DNA from: Pirellulaceae bacterium
Lineage (GTDB): Bacteria > Planctomycetota > Planctomycetia > Pirellulales > Pirellulaceae
NCBI GenBank assembly: GCA_019636385.1
Contig: JAHBXT010000001.1
Coordinates: 496,001-560,000, forward strand
DNA: 64,000 bases
Direction of reading: 5' to 3'
Shown piece after piece: positions 62,756 to 64,000 of this stretch. The position numbers and the translations under genes were made by a program. The notes below the pieces were generated by a model. It was given only the letters and a program-made list of their open reading frames with translations. It ran no database searches and was not told where the DNA came from. Within the stretch, counting starts at the first letter, position 1. Each line of letters opens with the position of its first letter.

Positions 62756-63781
62756 TTACAGCTCGCCCACATCACTACGCAAAAACTCGGTAGTAAAGGC
62801 TTTCTCCGGAGCAGCGCGTTCTGTAGTGGATAAGCCCAATTCGACGAACTGCTCTGCCAAGGTGCGCCAGCGCTGCAGACTCATCTGGCCGATGGTGCCA
62901 GCATCCGTATCCTGCGGCAGACACAGCGGTCGCAAAGCTTTTACGCCTTCCTCCAGCGCCTGCGCCGTCATTGCGTGCGTGTTGAGTTGCAGGATCAACG
63001 CATTAGTCTGTTCAGGTTGTTGCAAGTATTTTTGCCAACCTTGCTGACATGCGTGGACCATGCGTCGGACTAAGTCCGCATTTTGCGTTATCGACTGCCG
63101 AGTCGCCAACAAACACGAAGCGTACGGATTAAAGCCCACGTCCGATAGCATCATGGACCGCGAATTCACGCCTTGCTGCGCAGCCAGAAGCGGCTCGCTA
63201 AACGAGTAGGCTTGAATCGCCGTATTCTTGTCGGCAATAAAGTTGGCGATGCTGCCGGAATAGGGCACCACCTTGACATCGCGGAGCAGCCCCAAGTGCT
63301 GCATATAATCCACGAATGGACGGCCGACATTGGCTTGCAAAGTCATCCCAGCCAGGCTGCTCAGATCCTTGGCCGCTGATTCGGCATGAACCAAAATGCA
63401 CCGTGGCGTATTTTGCACCGGCGCCAGCAGCGCCACGATGTCGGCCTGCTGCTCACGAAACAGCAATACATCATCGGCATTACCGATGGCAAACTGCGCA
63501 CGCCCGGTCAACAGCTCTTGAGCCACCGGAGAGCTGGGGCCGCCCGGACGAATCTCGACGTCCAACCCAAACTGCTCGAAGATGCCATGTACTTTGGCAG
63601 CGTAAAATCCGCCGTGTTCGACCTCGGGATACCAATTAAGCATCAATACAACAGAATCCAGCGTTTGGCCGTCGCGCGAAGTGGCCTTGGAGGATTCAGT
63701 AGAGCCGCAGCCAGTGAGCGATGCCAGAAACGTCAGGCTCAGAACGGTTAGTAGTTGATAGCAGCGATGGAACTTGCGCAT
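62756..63781 (-). CDS. NMT1/THI5-like ABC substrate-binding lipoprotein
   Basis: A 341-residue protein from the ATG at 63781. A basic start and hydrophobic helix end at the lipobox LTGC, so it is membrane-anchored outside the cytoplasm. Mature motifs include VLMLNWYPEVEHGGFYAAKVHGIF, very typical of the NMT1/THI5-like family that binds thiamine precursors, sulfonates or nitriles, and RAQFAIGNADDVLLFREQQ. Gene context does not include a permease or ATPase, so the transporter must lie elsewhere or past the window edge. Possible ligands are pyrimidine precursors of thiamine or alkanesulfonates; the sequence does not decide. Confidence 0.9.
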   Translation of the reverse strand: MRKFHRCYQLLTVLSLTFLASLTGCGSTESSKATSRDGQTLDSVVLMLNWYPEVEHGGFYAAKVHGIFEQFGLDVEIRPGGPSSPVAQELLTGRAQFAIGNADDVLLFREQQADIVALLAPVQNTPRCILVHAESAAKDLSSLAGMTLQANVGRPFVDYMQHLGLLRDVKVVPYSGSIANFIADKNTAIQAYSFSEPLLAAQQGVNSRSMMLSDVGFNPYASCLLATRQSITQNADLVRRMVHACQQGWQKYLQQPEQTNALILQLNTHAMTAQALEEGVKALRPLCLPQDTDAGTIGQMSLQRWRTLAEQFVELGLSTTERAAPEKAFTTEFLRSDVGEL

Positions 63782-63901
63782 GGCTAGATTAATTGTGTGT
63801 GATTTGATATCGAGAGTACATAAATGCGAACAAGGGTCTTGGTCAGCTGGAGCTAGCTTGGGCTGCGGCGACAAACCGTCGATTGCCGTCGCCGTGGTGG
63901 T

Positions 63902-64000
63902 TCATTCATAACACAGGTTGAAGCAGTGTATTGCATCGACCGTAGCGGCCACGTCGTGGACTCGCAACACATGAACGCCACGACAAGCCATGGCCAGGCT
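63902..64000 (-). CDS. folP: Dihydropteroate synthase, C-terminal end (5' end cut by window edge)
   Basis: Only the last 32 residues lie in the window, with the stop at 63904-63902. They contain GVHVLRVHDVAATVDAIHCF, matching the conserved RVHDV region near the end of dihydropteroate synthase, which joins pterin and p-aminobenzoate in folate synthesis. Too little is present to test the active site, and the gene runs off the right edge. It is just upstream of the NMT1-like gene on the same strand (120 bp). Confidence 0.7.
   Translation of the reverse strand, partial: SLAMACRGVHVLRVHDVAATVDAIHCFNLCYE

Overview
The window reads as chromosomal DNA of a planctomycete, most likely a member of the Pirellulaceae. 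The evidence is family content: a DUF1559 prepilin-like protein, a secreted protein and a decayed delta-60 propeller gene that share a dockerin-like C-terminal tail, an FG-GAP/VCBS propeller, two Gly/Cys- or Tyr-rich outer-membrane barrel-like proteins, a DUF1569 protein, a fused aroD-aroE gene, a PTPMT1-type phosphatase, and weak use of Shine-Dalgarno sites. I see no phage, insertion sequence or CRISPR array. Coding density is ordinary, and genes are arranged in short same-strand runs on both strands.

Layout. 1-9.5 kb: the 5' part of a zinc peptidase gene, a free-standing one-module NRPS (C-A-T-TE), a homospermidine synthase, a flavin monooxygenase of Baeyer-Villiger type with an altered fingerprint, and a secreted SMP-30-like protein. 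9.8-16 kb: a dicarboxylate/amino-acid symporter, a frameshifted delta-60 pseudogene, leuB with a DUF1569 gene, a large conserved gene of unknown function, and cytidine deaminase. 16-23 kb: a barrel protein, a coiled-coil protein whose stop lies in a 14-bp tandem repeat, a two-gene SNF2 helicase module, a PTPMT1-like phosphatase and an SDR. 23-36 kb: tRNA-Ser(CGA), DUF1559, an anchor-M/dockerin secreted protein, pabA/trpG-aroDE, a VCBS propeller, a coiled-coil membrane protein, NnrD, a solute-binding-like lipoprotein and a second barrel protein.

36.5-40.2 kb holds a translationally coupled ATPase-permease-ATPase-permease ABC operon. 46.4-40.3 kb (minus strand) is a run nadA - methyltransferase - Tat-exported TIM-barrel protein - pepP - accB - accC. 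51.3-47.1 kb (minus strand) is the str region: tRNA-Leu(CAA) - rpsL - rpsG - fusA - lipoate ligase. Its S12 carries Arg at position 88, and its EF-G has a divergent switch I. 51.8-56 kb has a YugP-type zinc peptidase and a TAXI-TRAP transporter. 56-64 kb has trmB, a TIM-barrel epimerase, an acyl carrier protein next to a CrtI-like flavoprotein, transketolase, a methyltransferase, an NMT1-like lipoprotein and the 3' end of folP.

The strongest items for a second look are the S12 K88R-equivalent residue, the His-to-Gln change in the monooxygenase fingerprint, the SNF2-partner module, the NRPS with an HHxxxDF condensation motif, the ACP-flavoprotein pair, and a family of short intergenic repeats. 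I did not find a clear-cut undescribed defence or mobile system.
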